A stretch of DNA of 64,000 bases, taken from contig PBEM01000015.1 in the NCBI GenBank assembly GCA_002718415.1, positions 23,732-87,731 on the forward strand, written 5' to 3'. A program made the position numbers and the translations under genes. Below the pieces are notes generated by a model, which had not been told where the DNA came from, did no database searches, and saw nothing but the letters and a program-made list of their open reading frames with translations. The stretch comes from Chloroflexota bacterium. GTDB taxonomy: Bacteria; Chloroflexota; Dehalococcoidia; Lucifugimonadales; Lucifugimonadaceae. Shown here in pieces: positions 55,029 through 63,911 of the stretch. Position 1 is the first letter of the stretch; each line of letters starts with the position of its first letter.

Positions 55029-56183
55029 ATGAAAAAAGTAGCTATAATGTCCCCCATAGCTGATGCCATTGGTGAGTCAGCAACTATACCTAGATTAGGA
55101 ATTAAATTATCTGAACTTGGTTTTAAAGTGGAACTAATTAATTGTCGCGGAGAATGGGATCATACAAATAAAAATATAAAAAATCTAGATATTATAGATT
55201 TAAATACTAAAAAAGTCTTCCCATATATACCAACATTCAGATGGCTATCATCTTGGACAAGTTATAGATTATGGTCTTTACTAATGAGTATCGCAATAAT
55301 CATCAGGCTACCCATTTATCTAAAAAAAAACAAACCGGATGTTTTAATTGTTAGAATGCTAACCGGCCCAACAACTTTTGCGCATAAAATTTCTTCATCA
55401 AAAACAAAACTTATTATTAGTATGGGAGGTTTACCTAGAAAATCCCCCATAAGAACACTAATCTGGCGATCATTATATAGCCATGCTTCTGAATTAGTAG
55501 CACCTACAGAAGGTGTTGCAAAATCAGCTTCAATAATTTCAAAAATTCCTGAATCAAAATTTAAAATTATTCCCAATCCTGTAGTTGATAAAGAAATAAT
55601 CAAAAAAGCTGAAGAATCTATATCACATCCATGGTATGTAGATAATAATATATCGACTGTTTTAGCAGTAGGAAGACTCACTAGACAGAAGGATTTCCCT
55701 ACATTAATCAAAGCATTCAAAAATCTAAATATCGATAACACTCGCCTTATTATTTTAGGAGAAGGAGAAGACAGAAAAAACTTAGAAAATCTAATTACGA
55801 CATTAGGAATAAATCATTTGGTAGATTTACCAGGATACGAACCAAATCCATACAAATATATGAAAAATTCAAATGTCCTCGTTATGACAAGTAAATGGGA
55901 AGGTCCTGGACATGTCATTATTGAAGCTCAGGCTTTAGGTACTCCAATCATATCTACCGATTGTCCGTCTGGACCAAGAGATACATTAATGAATGGCAAA
56001 GCAGGTATATTGATAAATGTTGGTGACGTAGATCAATTAGAAAAAAAATTAAGGAATAGTATCGAAAACCCAAATATTTTTCAAGATTTGGTGAAAAATG
56101 GACTTGAATCATCAAAAAGATTTACAGATGAAGATGTTGGTAAAAAATGGAAAAAATTGATAGAAAAATTAACAAATATTTAA
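55029..56183 (+). CDS. Glycosyltransferase family 4 protein
   Basis: This 384-residue GT-B protein has an N-terminal M-S-P-I-A-D-A-I-G-E-S-A acceptor segment and a donor half with V-G-R-L-T-R-Q-K-D-F, L-G-E-G-E-D-R-K-N-L, K-W-E-G-P-G-H-V-I-I-E-A and S-T-D-C-P-S-G-P-R. The last segments are shared almost exactly with the upstream protein (S-T-D-C-K-Y-G-P-K), so these two may be ancient duplicates. It ends the rightward run and converges on the next glycosyltransferase 4 nt away. Confidence 0.9.
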   Translation: MKKVAIMSPIADAIGESATIPRLGIKLSELGFKVELINCRGEWDHTNKNIKNLDIIDLNTKKVFPYIPTFRWLSSWTSYRLWSLLMSIAIIIRLPIYLKKNKPDVLIVRMLTGPTTFAHKISSSKTKLIISMGGLPRKSPIRTLIWRSLYSHASELVAPTEGVAKSASIISKIPESKFKIIPNPVVDKEIIKKAEESISHPWYVDNNISTVLAVGRLTRQKDFPTLIKAFKNLNIDNTRLIILGEGEDRKNLENLITTLGINHLVDLPGYEPNPYKYMKNSNVLVMTSKWEGPGHVIIEAQALGTPIISTDCPSGPRDTLMNGKAGILINVGDVDQLEKKLRNSIENPNIFQDLVKNGLESSKRFTDEDVGKKWKKLIEKLTNI

Positions 56184-56187
56184 ATTT

Positions 56188-57321
56188 TTAACTACTAAAA
56201 GAATCTAGTAGATCATTTATATAAAATTCCATTCTATGTTTTTTTCTTAAACTATTCGAAGATGTTTTTGATTTTAATATGTCAGGTTTTTGAAGTATTT
56301 CAAGCAAAATATTTTGTATATCTTTGGTCAAATTTGAATTTACAGCCCATCCAACATTAAGATCTTTAACTCTTTTTGCCATGTATGTTCCATCACTAAC
56401 TATTATAGGTATTCCAGCCGCAATAGACTCATGAAACCTTCTAGCCTCATGAAACTTATAATTTGATAAATTAGTTGGATATACAGCATAGATTATATCT
56501 GCAGAAATAAATAACTTTTTATAATGCTTAAAATAATCAAATGGACCTAAATATTCAATAAATTCAAATTTCTTACTAGCCTCATCTACTAAATTACTTT
56601 CTGATCCCACTCCAGCAAATTTCACTTTTATATTTTTACCTTCATCATTAACTATTTTCACAGCATCTATAAGAGATTCAATTTCTTTTTTTCCTCTTAT
56701 ATTGCCAAAATAACCTACAACCAAAGGATTAATAAAATTATTACTAGTGTATTTTTTTTCAAATAATTCCCATCCTAAAGGAGCTTCAGCAAAATATTTT
56801 ATTATCACATTTTTTTTAAATAAATTGTTTGATCTGATATGATCAATAAAACCTTCAGATCTAATAAATACTGTAGATACATTTAAAGCGGAAACTTTGT
56901 ATAAAGACTTGTAAATAAAATTTAGATCTTCACCTTTTTGATCTTGAAAATCATAAACTAATTTCTTTTTTCTTAAAAATAAATTAGAAAGAAACGATAA
57001 ACCTAACATATCTGGATTCACAGGATAAATTATATCTGGATTAATAAAACTAATTTTTTTTCTTAATTTCACTGAAAAAAGTATAGAAAGGGTGATTCTT
57101 CTAATAATATTACCTCTAGGATCTCCAAGAGCTATTTCAATAAACCTATTATTTGGAAGTAGCTTTGAAAAAGGTATAGAAATGTCTGAATCTTTTCGCG
57201 CCCAATATACTATATAAGATTCATATTTTCCTGAATCTTCTGCTGCCAAAGCTCTTTCAATTAAAGAAGGATTAGGTGTATTACCATAAATAAAAAAAAT
57301 TTTCTTTTTTTTTAATTTCAT
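56188..57321 (-). CDS. Glycosyltransferase (GT4-like)
   Basis: A start at ATG 57369 is possible but overlaps the dehydrogenase by 47 nt and adds 16 unlikely residues. The ATG at 57321, directly after that gene's stop, gives M-K-L-K-K-K-K-I-F-F and a 377-residue protein. The fold shows D-I-I-Y-P-V-N-P-D near residue 95, V-V-G-Y-F-G-N-I-R-G-K-K near 215, and E-A-R-R-F-H-E-S-I-A-A-G-I-P near 310, which carries the donor-site Glu residues. It likely acts in the same polysaccharide pathway. Confidence 0.8.
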   Translation of the reverse strand: MKLKKKKIFFIYGNTPNPSLIERALAAEDSGKYESYIVYWARKDSDISIPFSKLLPNNRFIEIALGDPRGNIIRRITLSILFSVKLRKKISFINPDIIYPVNPDMLGLSFLSNLFLRKKKLVYDFQDQKGEDLNFIYKSLYKVSALNVSTVFIRSEGFIDHIRSNNLFKKNVIIKYFAEAPLGWELFEKKYTSNNFINPLVVGYFGNIRGKKEIESLIDAVKIVNDEGKNIKVKFAGVGSESNLVDEASKKFEFIEYLGPFDYFKHYKKLFISADIIYAVYPTNLSNYKFHEARRFHESIAAGIPIIVSDGTYMAKRVKDLNVGWAVNSNLTKDIQNILLEILQKPDILKSKTSSNSLRKKHRMEFYINDLLDSFSS

Positions 57322-57322
57322 A

Positions 57323-58630
57323 TTAAGGTGACCAATATAGAATTGATTCTTTTTTATGAGCATAATCATAAAAGACTGAATTTAAATCCAAAAAAATCCC
57401 TCCATCTTTAATAAAAGACTCAATTTCTGAATATCCTTTGTTAATAAATTCATCATGATCAACCGCCAAAATTAAAATATCATAATTATTTTTTATAGAA
57501 TTTTTACTATTGAATTTAATAGAACTAATTTCTTGTTTTTCAACTAAAGGATCATATACTTCCACATTATATTTCTTGCTGTTCAATTGTTTAATTAGTT
57601 CAATTACCTTAGAGTTTCTTGTATCAGAAACATTTTTTTTAAATGATAAACCCAAAATTAAAATATCAATTTGATAAGATGATTTCTTTCCCCTAAAATG
57701 ACAATCAATAAACTCTTCTATCTTCTTCACAACAAATTTATGCATTTGATCATTAATTTTTCTTCCTGATAATATGACTTCAGATACATAACCATTTTTT
57801 TCAGCAATATGAGTTAAATAATATGGATCTACAGGTATACAATGACCTCCAACTAAACCAGGTTTAAAAGGTATAAAATTCCATTTTGTTGATGCTGCTT
57901 TAATAACTTCAGAAGTATTAATATCTAGTCGATCAAAAATAATAGCTAATTCATTCATTAAGGAAATATTTAAATCTCTCTGAATATTTTCAATAACTTT
58001 CGCTGCTTCTGCAACCTTAATACTAGGAGCTATATAAATACCAGCCTTAATGATTTTAGAATAAATCTCAGTAATTTCCCTAGCAACAGATTCTTTTTGT
58101 GCCGAAACAACTTTAACAATTGATTCTAAATTATGATTATTATCTCCAAAATTTGTACGCTCAGGAGAATAACCTATATCAAATCCTTCACCACATTTTT
58201 TAGTAGAAAATTCTTCTATAATAGGTATACAAATATCCTCTGTGCAACCAGGAAAGGTTGTAGATTCATATAAGATAATTGGTTTATGTGATTTCTTTCT
58301 ATTATTTGATAACTGGATACCTATCATCTTACTCGCATCTTTTAAAAAACTAACATCAGGTGAATTATCTATATTGACAGGTGTAGGAACAGTTACGATT
58401 ATAATTTCAGAATTACTGATACAGGTTTCATCAGTCGTAAAACTCAAAGAACCAGATATTAAATCCTCGTTTTTAATAATCTGATTTTTATCTTTACCAT
58501 TTATTAGTTCTGAAATTCGCTCAGGATTATAATCAAAACCAAAAACATCATAATACTTTGATAATGCCACAGCTAAAGGTAAACCTACATACCCCATCCC
58601 TACAACACAAATTTTTTTATCATTATTCAT
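57323..58630 (-). CDS. UDP-N-acetylglucosamine 6-dehydrogenase-like nucleotide-sugar dehydrogenase (TviB/WbpA type)
   Basis: This NAD-dependent dehydrogenase of the UDP-glucose/GDP-mannose family has 435 residues. The N-terminal G-M-G-Y-V-G-L-P (11-18), the Y-E-S-T-T-F-P-G-C-T-E-D motif near 121-132, Lys211 and Asn215 in E-A-A-K-V-I-E-N, and the catalytic Cys264 in G-G-H-C-I-P-V-D-P are all present. The string I-Q-R-D-L-N-I-S-L-M-N-E-L-A-I-I-F matches the Vi-antigen TviB/WbpA branch that makes UDP-HexNAc uronates. It lies between a 4-epimerase-like gene and a glycosyltransferase. Confidence 0.9.
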   Translation of the reverse strand: MNNDKKICVVGMGYVGLPLAVALSKYYDVFGFDYNPERISELINGKDKNQIIKNEDLISGSLSFTTDETCISNSEIIIVTVPTPVNIDNSPDVSFLKDASKMIGIQLSNNRKKSHKPIILYESTTFPGCTEDICIPIIEEFSTKKCGEGFDIGYSPERTNFGDNNHNLESIVKVVSAQKESVAREITEIYSKIIKAGIYIAPSIKVAEAAKVIENIQRDLNISLMNELAIIFDRLDINTSEVIKAASTKWNFIPFKPGLVGGHCIPVDPYYLTHIAEKNGYVSEVILSGRKINDQMHKFVVKKIEEFIDCHFRGKKSSYQIDILILGLSFKKNVSDTRNSKVIELIKQLNSKKYNVEVYDPLVEKQEISSIKFNSKNSIKNNYDILILAVDHDEFINKGYSEIESFIKDGGIFLDLNSVFYDYAHKKESILYWSP

Positions 58631-58646
58631 ATTTTATTTATTACAT

Positions 58647-59621
58647 CTAATATTCTAATTTTTTTGCCCAATCTTCATTTTCTTCATACCATTTACAAGT
58701 TTGTATAATTCCTTCTTCAATCGATGTTTTTGGAGACCAGTTCAAAATCATTTTCGCCTTACCAATTGAAGCTTGTGTAGATCTAATATCTGAAGGATCA
58801 GATGGACCATATTCTTTTTTTGAATCAATACCAAAATAGTTCTCAATCAGTTTAATTACATAATTAATTGAGTAAGGATGATCAGAACCTAAATTTATAA
58901 TTTCATATTTCCAATTAGATTCAATAGAACTTAAAATCCCTCTAACAACGTCACTTACATAGGTAAAATCTCTTTTTTGTTCTCCATCACCATTAATTTT
59001 CAGTGATTCTCCTTGATAGATCCAATGTATAAATCTAAAAATGCTCATATCTGGTCTTCCATAAGGACCAAAAACTGTAAAAAATCTTAATATTGTGATT
59101 TTTAGATTATAAATATGACTATAAACATAACATAAATCTTCAGCTGCTTTTTTACTGGATGCATATGGAGAAATTTGATTTATTGAACTGTTATCTTCAA
59201 CAAATTTACCTTTTGTATTACCGTAAACACTAGATGTAGAAGCCTGAATTAAATTAACATGGGGATATAATTTTAAAACTTCAAGGATATTTAAAGTATT
59301 CATCAAATTTGTTTGATAATAATCTGCAGGTTGAGAGATAGATTTTCTAACTCCAGCTTTAGCAGCCAAGTTTACAACACAATCAATTTTTTTTTCATCT
59401 ATAATTTTTTTAATAATATCTTTATCTTTAATATCTTTATGAATGAATTCAAAATTCTTTAACTTATTTAGCTCCTTGAGTCTTATACTTTTTAAGTTAG
59501 AATCATATGTCGATTCCAAATTATCGATCCCTATGACAAAATTACCTTCAGAAATAGCTTCTATGACAGTATTAAATCCTATAAAACCCGAACATCCTGT
59601 GACTAATAATTTTTTATTCAT
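58647..59621 (-). CDS. UDP-sugar 4-epimerase (UDP-glucuronate/UDP-HexNAcA epimerase-like)
   Basis: I place the start at ATG 59621 because GAGG lies 6 nt before it; an upstream TTG would add four residues. The N-terminus is K-K-L-L-V-T-G-C-S-G-F-I-G with the NAD loop. L-A-A-K-A-G-V-R-K-S-I, S-V-Y-G, Y-A-S-S-K (catalytic Tyr/Lys), and F-G-P-Y-G-R-P-D-M-S are those of UDP-glucuronate 4-epimerases, and R-D-F-T-Y-V-S-D-V follows. With the dehydrogenase upstream it could make UDP-GalNAcA or UDP-GalA. The specific pair remains to be decided. Confidence 0.88.
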   Translation of the reverse strand: MNKKLLVTGCSGFIGFNTVIEAISEGNFVIGIDNLESTYDSNLKSIRLKELNKLKNFEFIHKDIKDKDIIKKIIDEKKIDCVVNLAAKAGVRKSISQPADYYQTNLMNTLNILEVLKLYPHVNLIQASTSSVYGNTKGKFVEDNSSINQISPYASSKKAAEDLCYVYSHIYNLKITILRFFTVFGPYGRPDMSIFRFIHWIYQGESLKINGDGEQKRDFTYVSDVVRGILSSIESNWKYEIINLGSDHPYSINYVIKLIENYFGIDSKKEYGPSDPSDIRSTQASIGKAKMILNWSPKTSIEEGIIQTCKWYEENEDWAKKLEY

Positions 59622-59648
59622 TTGTAACCTCAAAGAATCGATAAAAAA

Positions 59649-61928
59649 ATGATGGCAGTTTCAAAATATTTATTCTTTTTTGCTGTTGCATTTAATATTA
59701 TTTTTATTCCTATAGATAAAAATTTTTATACTTTTACTGAAGTCAAAACTTATATTTTTCATAGTTTCATATTACTTTCATTATTAAGTCTACTAATAAA
59801 TCTAATAATTAAAGATGATTTTAATATATCAAGGTTTATGGATATCAGAATTTCTTTTTTAGAAGTAATAAAAAAACCATATAATTTATTTATACTAATA
59901 CTTGTACTCATTGTATTTTGCACTATCTGTTCCACTTTGCTTTCCCCTATACCCTATTCTAGTTTCTTTGGAGCAAGTTATTCTAGAAATGGCTATAGTA
60001 CATATGATATTTTAACTTTATTGACAGCTATGTCTTTAGTTCCTTATATCTTCAAAAATTTGTTGTCTCTTAAATTATTATCTTTTCTATTTATTATTAT
60101 TTCTATAATTACTTCCCTTTATGGTCTATTAGAAACATTTGGATATCAACCATTAGAATTTATAGAAGCTAAAGATAGAATAAATTCAACATTTGGTAAT
60201 ACTCTAAATTTTAGTTCGTTCACAGTTATGGTAATTCCTCTTACATTATCCACAATCTTTTTTAAGAATTTTTCAAGATGGATTTGGACTATTCCCATAG
60301 GTTTAATATTAGGCTTACAAATATCTATAGTTTGGATTACAGCTAGTAGAGGGTCATGGATAGCATTAATATTGTCTTTATTTTTTTTCATATTGATTTC
60401 AATAAAAATAAATACCGTAAACAATAAAATCATTCTTAAATTAATTTCAATTATTACCATTTCATTATCAACATTAATAATTATTCAATTATTACCTGGA
60501 AATTCTTCAAATGATATTTCAACATATAGACTTTCAACTACTATACCTGAAGTAACTAGTCCACAAAGAAATTTATATTCTACAAATATTACTGGAGGAC
60601 TTACAGGTCGATTCCAAATATGGAATGGAACTATGAAATTAGTCAAATCATGGGATACTCCTGTTGAAGAACATGGAATTAAGAAAGCTCTTCGACCAAT
60701 ATTTGGTGTAGGTCCAGATTTATTTGTATATTCATTTCATTTTGTTATTGAACCTCAAACCAAACTTATCAATGTAGAACATGCACATAATTATTATCTA
60801 CATCTTCTAATTGAACTTGGATTCATAAATTTATTATTATTTTCATTATTGTTTTTAACCATCATTATCATGAGTTTAAGTCTAATAAATAAACACCTTT
60901 CTAATGATAAAAATTACCTAATAGTACTTACAGGATTGCTATCAGCTTTTCTAGCTAAATTAGTAGAAATGATGGTGGGTGTTCCTAGAATAGAAGATCT
61001 TTCAATATTATTTATAATAATTGGAATGATCATATCTATATATAAAATAAACGATAAAAAGAACGATAAAAAGAACGATAAAAAAAATATCAAAAAGAAT
61101 GATAAATATACTTCAAAGAAATTTTTTAATTTAGTAATTTTATCTATTTTCAGTATTTGCATAATAGGAATTATTGTTCACTGGGACATAAGAAGAACTT
61201 ATGCAAGTGGATTAGCAGCATTAAGCGAAAAAACAACGGATGAATACGATAAATTTCATTTAATGAAGCGCGCTGCGAATTTAGCTCCTTTGCACGAAAA
61301 AATTATAATAAACCATGCTCAATCAGTTTCTTTAAGAGCACAGCAAGAATCAGAAAATATGAATAATGAAGAAGCGATTATATGGGCAGAAATGGCAAGA
61401 GATATACTACTAAAATACGAAAAAAAAGAACCCTTTGAATGGGATATACAACTAGCCTTAGCAGTTATCGTAAATAGTCTTTATGATTTAGGTGTTACTG
61501 AATATTATGATGAAGTACAACATAGAAATTTATATATATCAAATCAATATCCTGCTTACCCAACGATATTAACTATGGCTTCTATTGCCCTAGCTAGATC
61601 AGATAATCTATATGATGCAGAAATTCTTGCAAACCGTGTTATAGAAATAGAAGAAAACGTTTCATTTGATATTTTAAGTGATAAAGAAAAAGCATCTTTT
61701 GCAGGTGCTCGATACTCAAAAGGATACATATTAGCTCAATTAGGTTACTACAACGAATCACTAGAATCACTTTTTGAAGCAACTAAAAAATCTCCATCTT
61801 CAGAAGCCGCAGCTAACTCTCACTTATTACTTTCTCAAATTTACCTTGATCAATTTAAAGATGAAGAAAAAGCAAATTTTCACTTCAACGAATACTTAAG
61901 TATTTCTGAGAAATTAAAACCTTTATAA
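59649..61928 (+). CDS. O-antigen ligase/polymerase family protein with C-terminal TPR
   Basis: This large membrane protein (759 residues) has about twelve N-terminal helices. The Wzy_C/O-antigen ligase region is near residues 220-380, with W-I-T-A-S-R-G-S-W and a G-V-G-P-D-L-F-V-Y-S-F followed by V-E-H-A-H-N-Y-Y-L, the family's conserved H-N motif. After a Lys/Asn/Asp linker and one more helix (about 490-510), the last 240 residues are TPR-like helices. It joins sugar chains in the periplasm or outer layer. It is divergent from the epimerase. Confidence 0.88.
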   Translation: MMAVSKYLFFFAVAFNIIFIPIDKNFYTFTEVKTYIFHSFILLSLLSLLINLIIKDDFNISRFMDIRISFLEVIKKPYNLFILILVLIVFCTICSTLLSPIPYSSFFGASYSRNGYSTYDILTLLTAMSLVPYIFKNLLSLKLLSFLFIIISIITSLYGLLETFGYQPLEFIEAKDRINSTFGNTLNFSSFTVMVIPLTLSTIFFKNFSRWIWTIPIGLILGLQISIVWITASRGSWIALILSLFFFILISIKINTVNNKIILKLISIITISLSTLIIIQLLPGNSSNDISTYRLSTTIPEVTSPQRNLYSTNITGGLTGRFQIWNGTMKLVKSWDTPVEEHGIKKALRPIFGVGPDLFVYSFHFVIEPQTKLINVEHAHNYYLHLLIELGFINLLLFSLLFLTIIIMSLSLINKHLSNDKNYLIVLTGLLSAFLAKLVEMMVGVPRIEDLSILFIIIGMIISIYKINDKKNDKKNDKKNIKKNDKYTSKKFFNLVILSIFSICIIGIIVHWDIRRTYASGLAALSEKTTDEYDKFHLMKRAANLAPLHEKIIINHAQSVSLRAQQESENMNNEEAIIWAEMARDILLKYEKKEPFEWDIQLALAVIVNSLYDLGVTEYYDEVQHRNLYISNQYPAYPTILTMASIALARSDNLYDAEILANRVIEIEENVSFDILSDKEKASFAGARYSKGYILAQLGYYNESLESLFEATKKSPSSEAAANSHLLLSQIYLDQFKDEEKANFHFNEYLSISEKLKPL
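61050..61085 (+). repeat. 12-bp coding tandem repeat (N-D-K-K)
   Basis: Three units of AACGATAAAAAG (the last with AAA) lie at 61050-61061, 61062-61073 and 61074-61085 inside the O-antigen ligase gene, with a decayed fourth and fifth unit after them. They encode an N-D-K-K linker between the membrane part and the TPR part. The unit length is a multiple of 3, so slippage keeps the frame. Confidence 0.9.
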
Positions 61929-62107
61929 TTTTTTTATTTGTAATTATGTTGGAAAATAATTACTCTAATTAGTCTACCATTTCCGATAACTTATCCCAAG
62001 CAATGATTGAATCTTAAGATGTTTTGGGAGTACGTTCGGGGTATAAAGACAGAAAAAACATCTAAGATTAATGATTAATTTTTGAGTTCAAAGTAAGATA
62101 GAATTAA

Positions 62108-62183
62108 GCGGTGGTAGCTCAGCTGGTAGAGCATCTGCCTTCCAAGCAGAATGTCGCGAGTTCGAATCTCGTCCGCCGCTCCA
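62108..62183 (+). tRNA. tRNA-Gly (TCC)
   Basis: GCGGTGG (62108-62114) pairs with CCGCCGC (62173-62179) with one G-T pair. D-arm, the anticodon stem TCTGC/GCAGA with loop CTTCCAA (anticodon TCC at 62141-62143), T-arm with TTCGAAT, discriminator T and encoded CCA are all present. The 180 nt before it hold only a weak AGATGTTTT (62017-62025)/AAAACATCT (62055-62063) inverted repeat. Confidence 0.97.
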
Positions 62184-62687
62184 AACTTGATTTATACTGA
62201 AAGAAAAACCTCTGATATTTCAGTCATTTTTAGAAATCTACACCATAACTACACCATACCAGAATTTAACTCCCCATATTTCAATGATATTTCCATGGAC
62301 TTTATTAAATAGATCGATTCATAAACGCGAGTCATTGGAGCAGCAACTATATTTCCTATGTCCAATCTACTGGATCGCGTTATTTGAGCATTTACGCGAA
62401 TGTATGGGGATGTTCCAGAACAGGTTCAGCACCTGTCTTCCAGTGTGATCTTATGATGATAGTGAAAATAGTAGTACGCCGATCCTCGCAGACACCCTAT
62501 ATTAATTAAGGGTACACAGTCTGCGGGCTGAGTTTTTTAGGGGAATTTGACCGAACAAAATTGGCTAATTACCCCCTTTTGTTAGCTCTCAATCTCAAGA
62601 ATTAAAAAACTAATTTAATCAAATTTCAAAATTAGTAAAAAAAACTATAGATTAATAGATTTTATTTTTGTATAAATTTCTATCAAT
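62184..62687. other. Gene-free stretch after tRNA-Gly, possible ncRNA or mobile-element edge
   Basis: No convincing protein-coding gene lies in these 504 nt, the only gap longer than 300 nt. The base composition is visibly less AT-rich than elsewhere, especially from about 62380 to 62540. ACAGGT-TCAGC-ACCTGT (62420-62436) is a perfect hairpin, and a strong terminator-like structure occupies 62487-62538. On the minus strand a short frame (ATG 62335 to TAG 62249), open further upstream, ends near the tRNA. A tandem ACACCATAACTACACCATA lies near 62240-62258. Options are a structured small RNA, the remains of an integrase end, or both. Confidence 0.45.
62487..62538 (+). terminator. GC-rich nested hairpin with T-run
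   Basis: CGCAGAC (62487-62493) pairs with GTCTGCG (62519-62525). Inside, ACCCT (62494-62498) pairs with AGGGT (62509-62513) around a TTAATTAA palindrome. Seven nt later comes TTTTTT (62533-62538). This has the form of an intrinsic terminator reading rightward, but no gene precedes it except the tRNA 300 nt upstream, so it implies a transcript from the gene-free stretch. Confidence 0.55.
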
Positions 62688-63911
62688 ATGAATACCGAAT
62701 TAACTACAAAGACATGCACTATCTGTAAAGAATTAAAACTCCTTGATAAATATTACTTAGAGAAAAGATTGGTTGGTGGTAGAAGAAATCAATGTACGGA
62801 TTGTATTAATGAAAGAAGGAGAGAAAAAGCAAAAAAGAGGTTGGATAATGAATCGAGAACCTGTTTCCATTGTGAAGAAACAAAACTTTTACGTGAGTTC
62901 ATTAATCCAAACGGAATAGTAAGAAGAGGTGGTAGAAGGGGTACTAGACCTTCATGTAATAATTGTGTCGAATCAGGTGTTGAGCATCTAAGATGTCGTA
63001 GATGTAAGGAACTAAAACTAAAAAGTGATTTTTATGTTTCTCCCACAAATGGTTCTATAGGATATAAGTCACATTGTAAGGAATGTGAAACCTTATATTT
63101 TAGGGAATACAAAGAGAAGAATCCAGAACGGCATAAAGAACTATCTAGAGAAAGAGAAATCCGTAGTTATAAAAAAAATGTTCCTAGATATTGGAGTAGG
63201 AGACTCTTTCATGGTGCAAAAGAACGCTCTAAGAAACTAGGAATAACTCCTTCTATCTCCCAAGAATTCATTTTAAATAAAATAGAAGAAAACAATCGCC
63301 AATGTGAAGTAACTAATTTGCCATTTATACCTAGTGCTTATAACGAAGGGGCAGGACGAGGACAACATTATAAAAATGCTTTTGTACCATCTCTGGACAG
63401 AATAAATCCAGAACATGGATATACTCCTACTAACACAAGAGTTGTAGTAAATATTTTTAATGTGGCACGTGGTAAAGCTAAAGATGAACACCTCTTACGT
63501 CTTAGTAGGAAAATTCTGATTCCAGAAAGTGGTGAACCTAATAAGATAGAAATCAAAGGTAGCGATATGACGTTGGACAGATATGTGCAACGCAAGATTA
63601 CAGATGCAAAGGCTCGTAGTAAAGGTTGGAGGAAATTTTTTGATTTGGATACAGATTGGTTTCATGAACAGATTAAAGATGGTAGGTGCTCTGTAACAGG
63701 AATACCTTATGAGATTATTTTAGGAACTAGTGGTACAACTACAGAAAATGACTGGTCTCCATCTCTAGATAAGATAGACCCAGAAGGTGGTTATAGGAAA
63801 GATAATTGTAGGGTTGTTGTAACTTTGTATAACAGAGCTAAGGGCATTTGGACAGACGAGGAACTAAAAAAATTAGCTACTGCTCTATGCAGTACATCTG
63901 GATTCGCTTAG
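62688..63911 (+). CDS. Zinc-ribbon protein with duplicated HNH-like endonuclease domain
   Basis: Three zinc ribbons occupy the N-terminus: Cys10/13/36/39, Cys59/62/90/93 and Cys103/106/130/133. Two copies of a C-x-V-T-x-x-P-[FY] ... P-S-L-D-[RK]-I-[ND]-P-E-x-G-Y-x-x-x-N-x-R-V-V motif follow, near residues 206-265 and 338-390. This motif is common in phage and mobile-element HNH-like proteins, with the classical histidines not obvious. The 407-residue protein is Arg/Lys-rich and probably binds DNA. It stands alone after the tRNA-Gly and the non-coding stretch, so I suspect a mobile origin. Confidence 0.65.
   Translation: MNTELTTKTCTICKELKLLDKYYLEKRLVGGRRNQCTDCINERRREKAKKRLDNESRTCFHCEETKLLREFINPNGIVRRGGRRGTRPSCNNCVESGVEHLRCRRCKELKLKSDFYVSPTNGSIGYKSHCKECETLYFREYKEKNPERHKELSREREIRSYKKNVPRYWSRRLFHGAKERSKKLGITPSISQEFILNKIEENNRQCEVTNLPFIPSAYNEGAGRGQHYKNAFVPSLDRINPEHGYTPTNTRVVVNIFNVARGKAKDEHLLRLSRKILIPESGEPNKIEIKGSDMTLDRYVQRKITDAKARSKGWRKFFDLDTDWFHEQIKDGRCSVTGIPYEIILGTSGTTTENDWSPSLDKIDPEGGYRKDNCRVVVTLYNRAKGIWTDEELKKLATALCSTSGFA

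Noticed and set aside
62017..62063. Terminator after the O-antigen ligase gene
   Set aside because: The 9-bp stem has a 29-nt loop and A-T-rich pairing; too weak to call.
62249..62335. Short minus-strand gene after tRNA-Gly
   Set aside because: Only 28 codons from the ATG, no ribosome site, overlap with a repetitive stretch; kept only as a remark because the frame stays open further upstream.
62184..62560. tmRNA, RNase P RNA, SRP RNA or a selenocysteine tRNA
   Set aside because: No tag-peptide frame, no RNase P conserved boxes, no SRP tetraloop motif and no second T-arm (TTCGA) is present.
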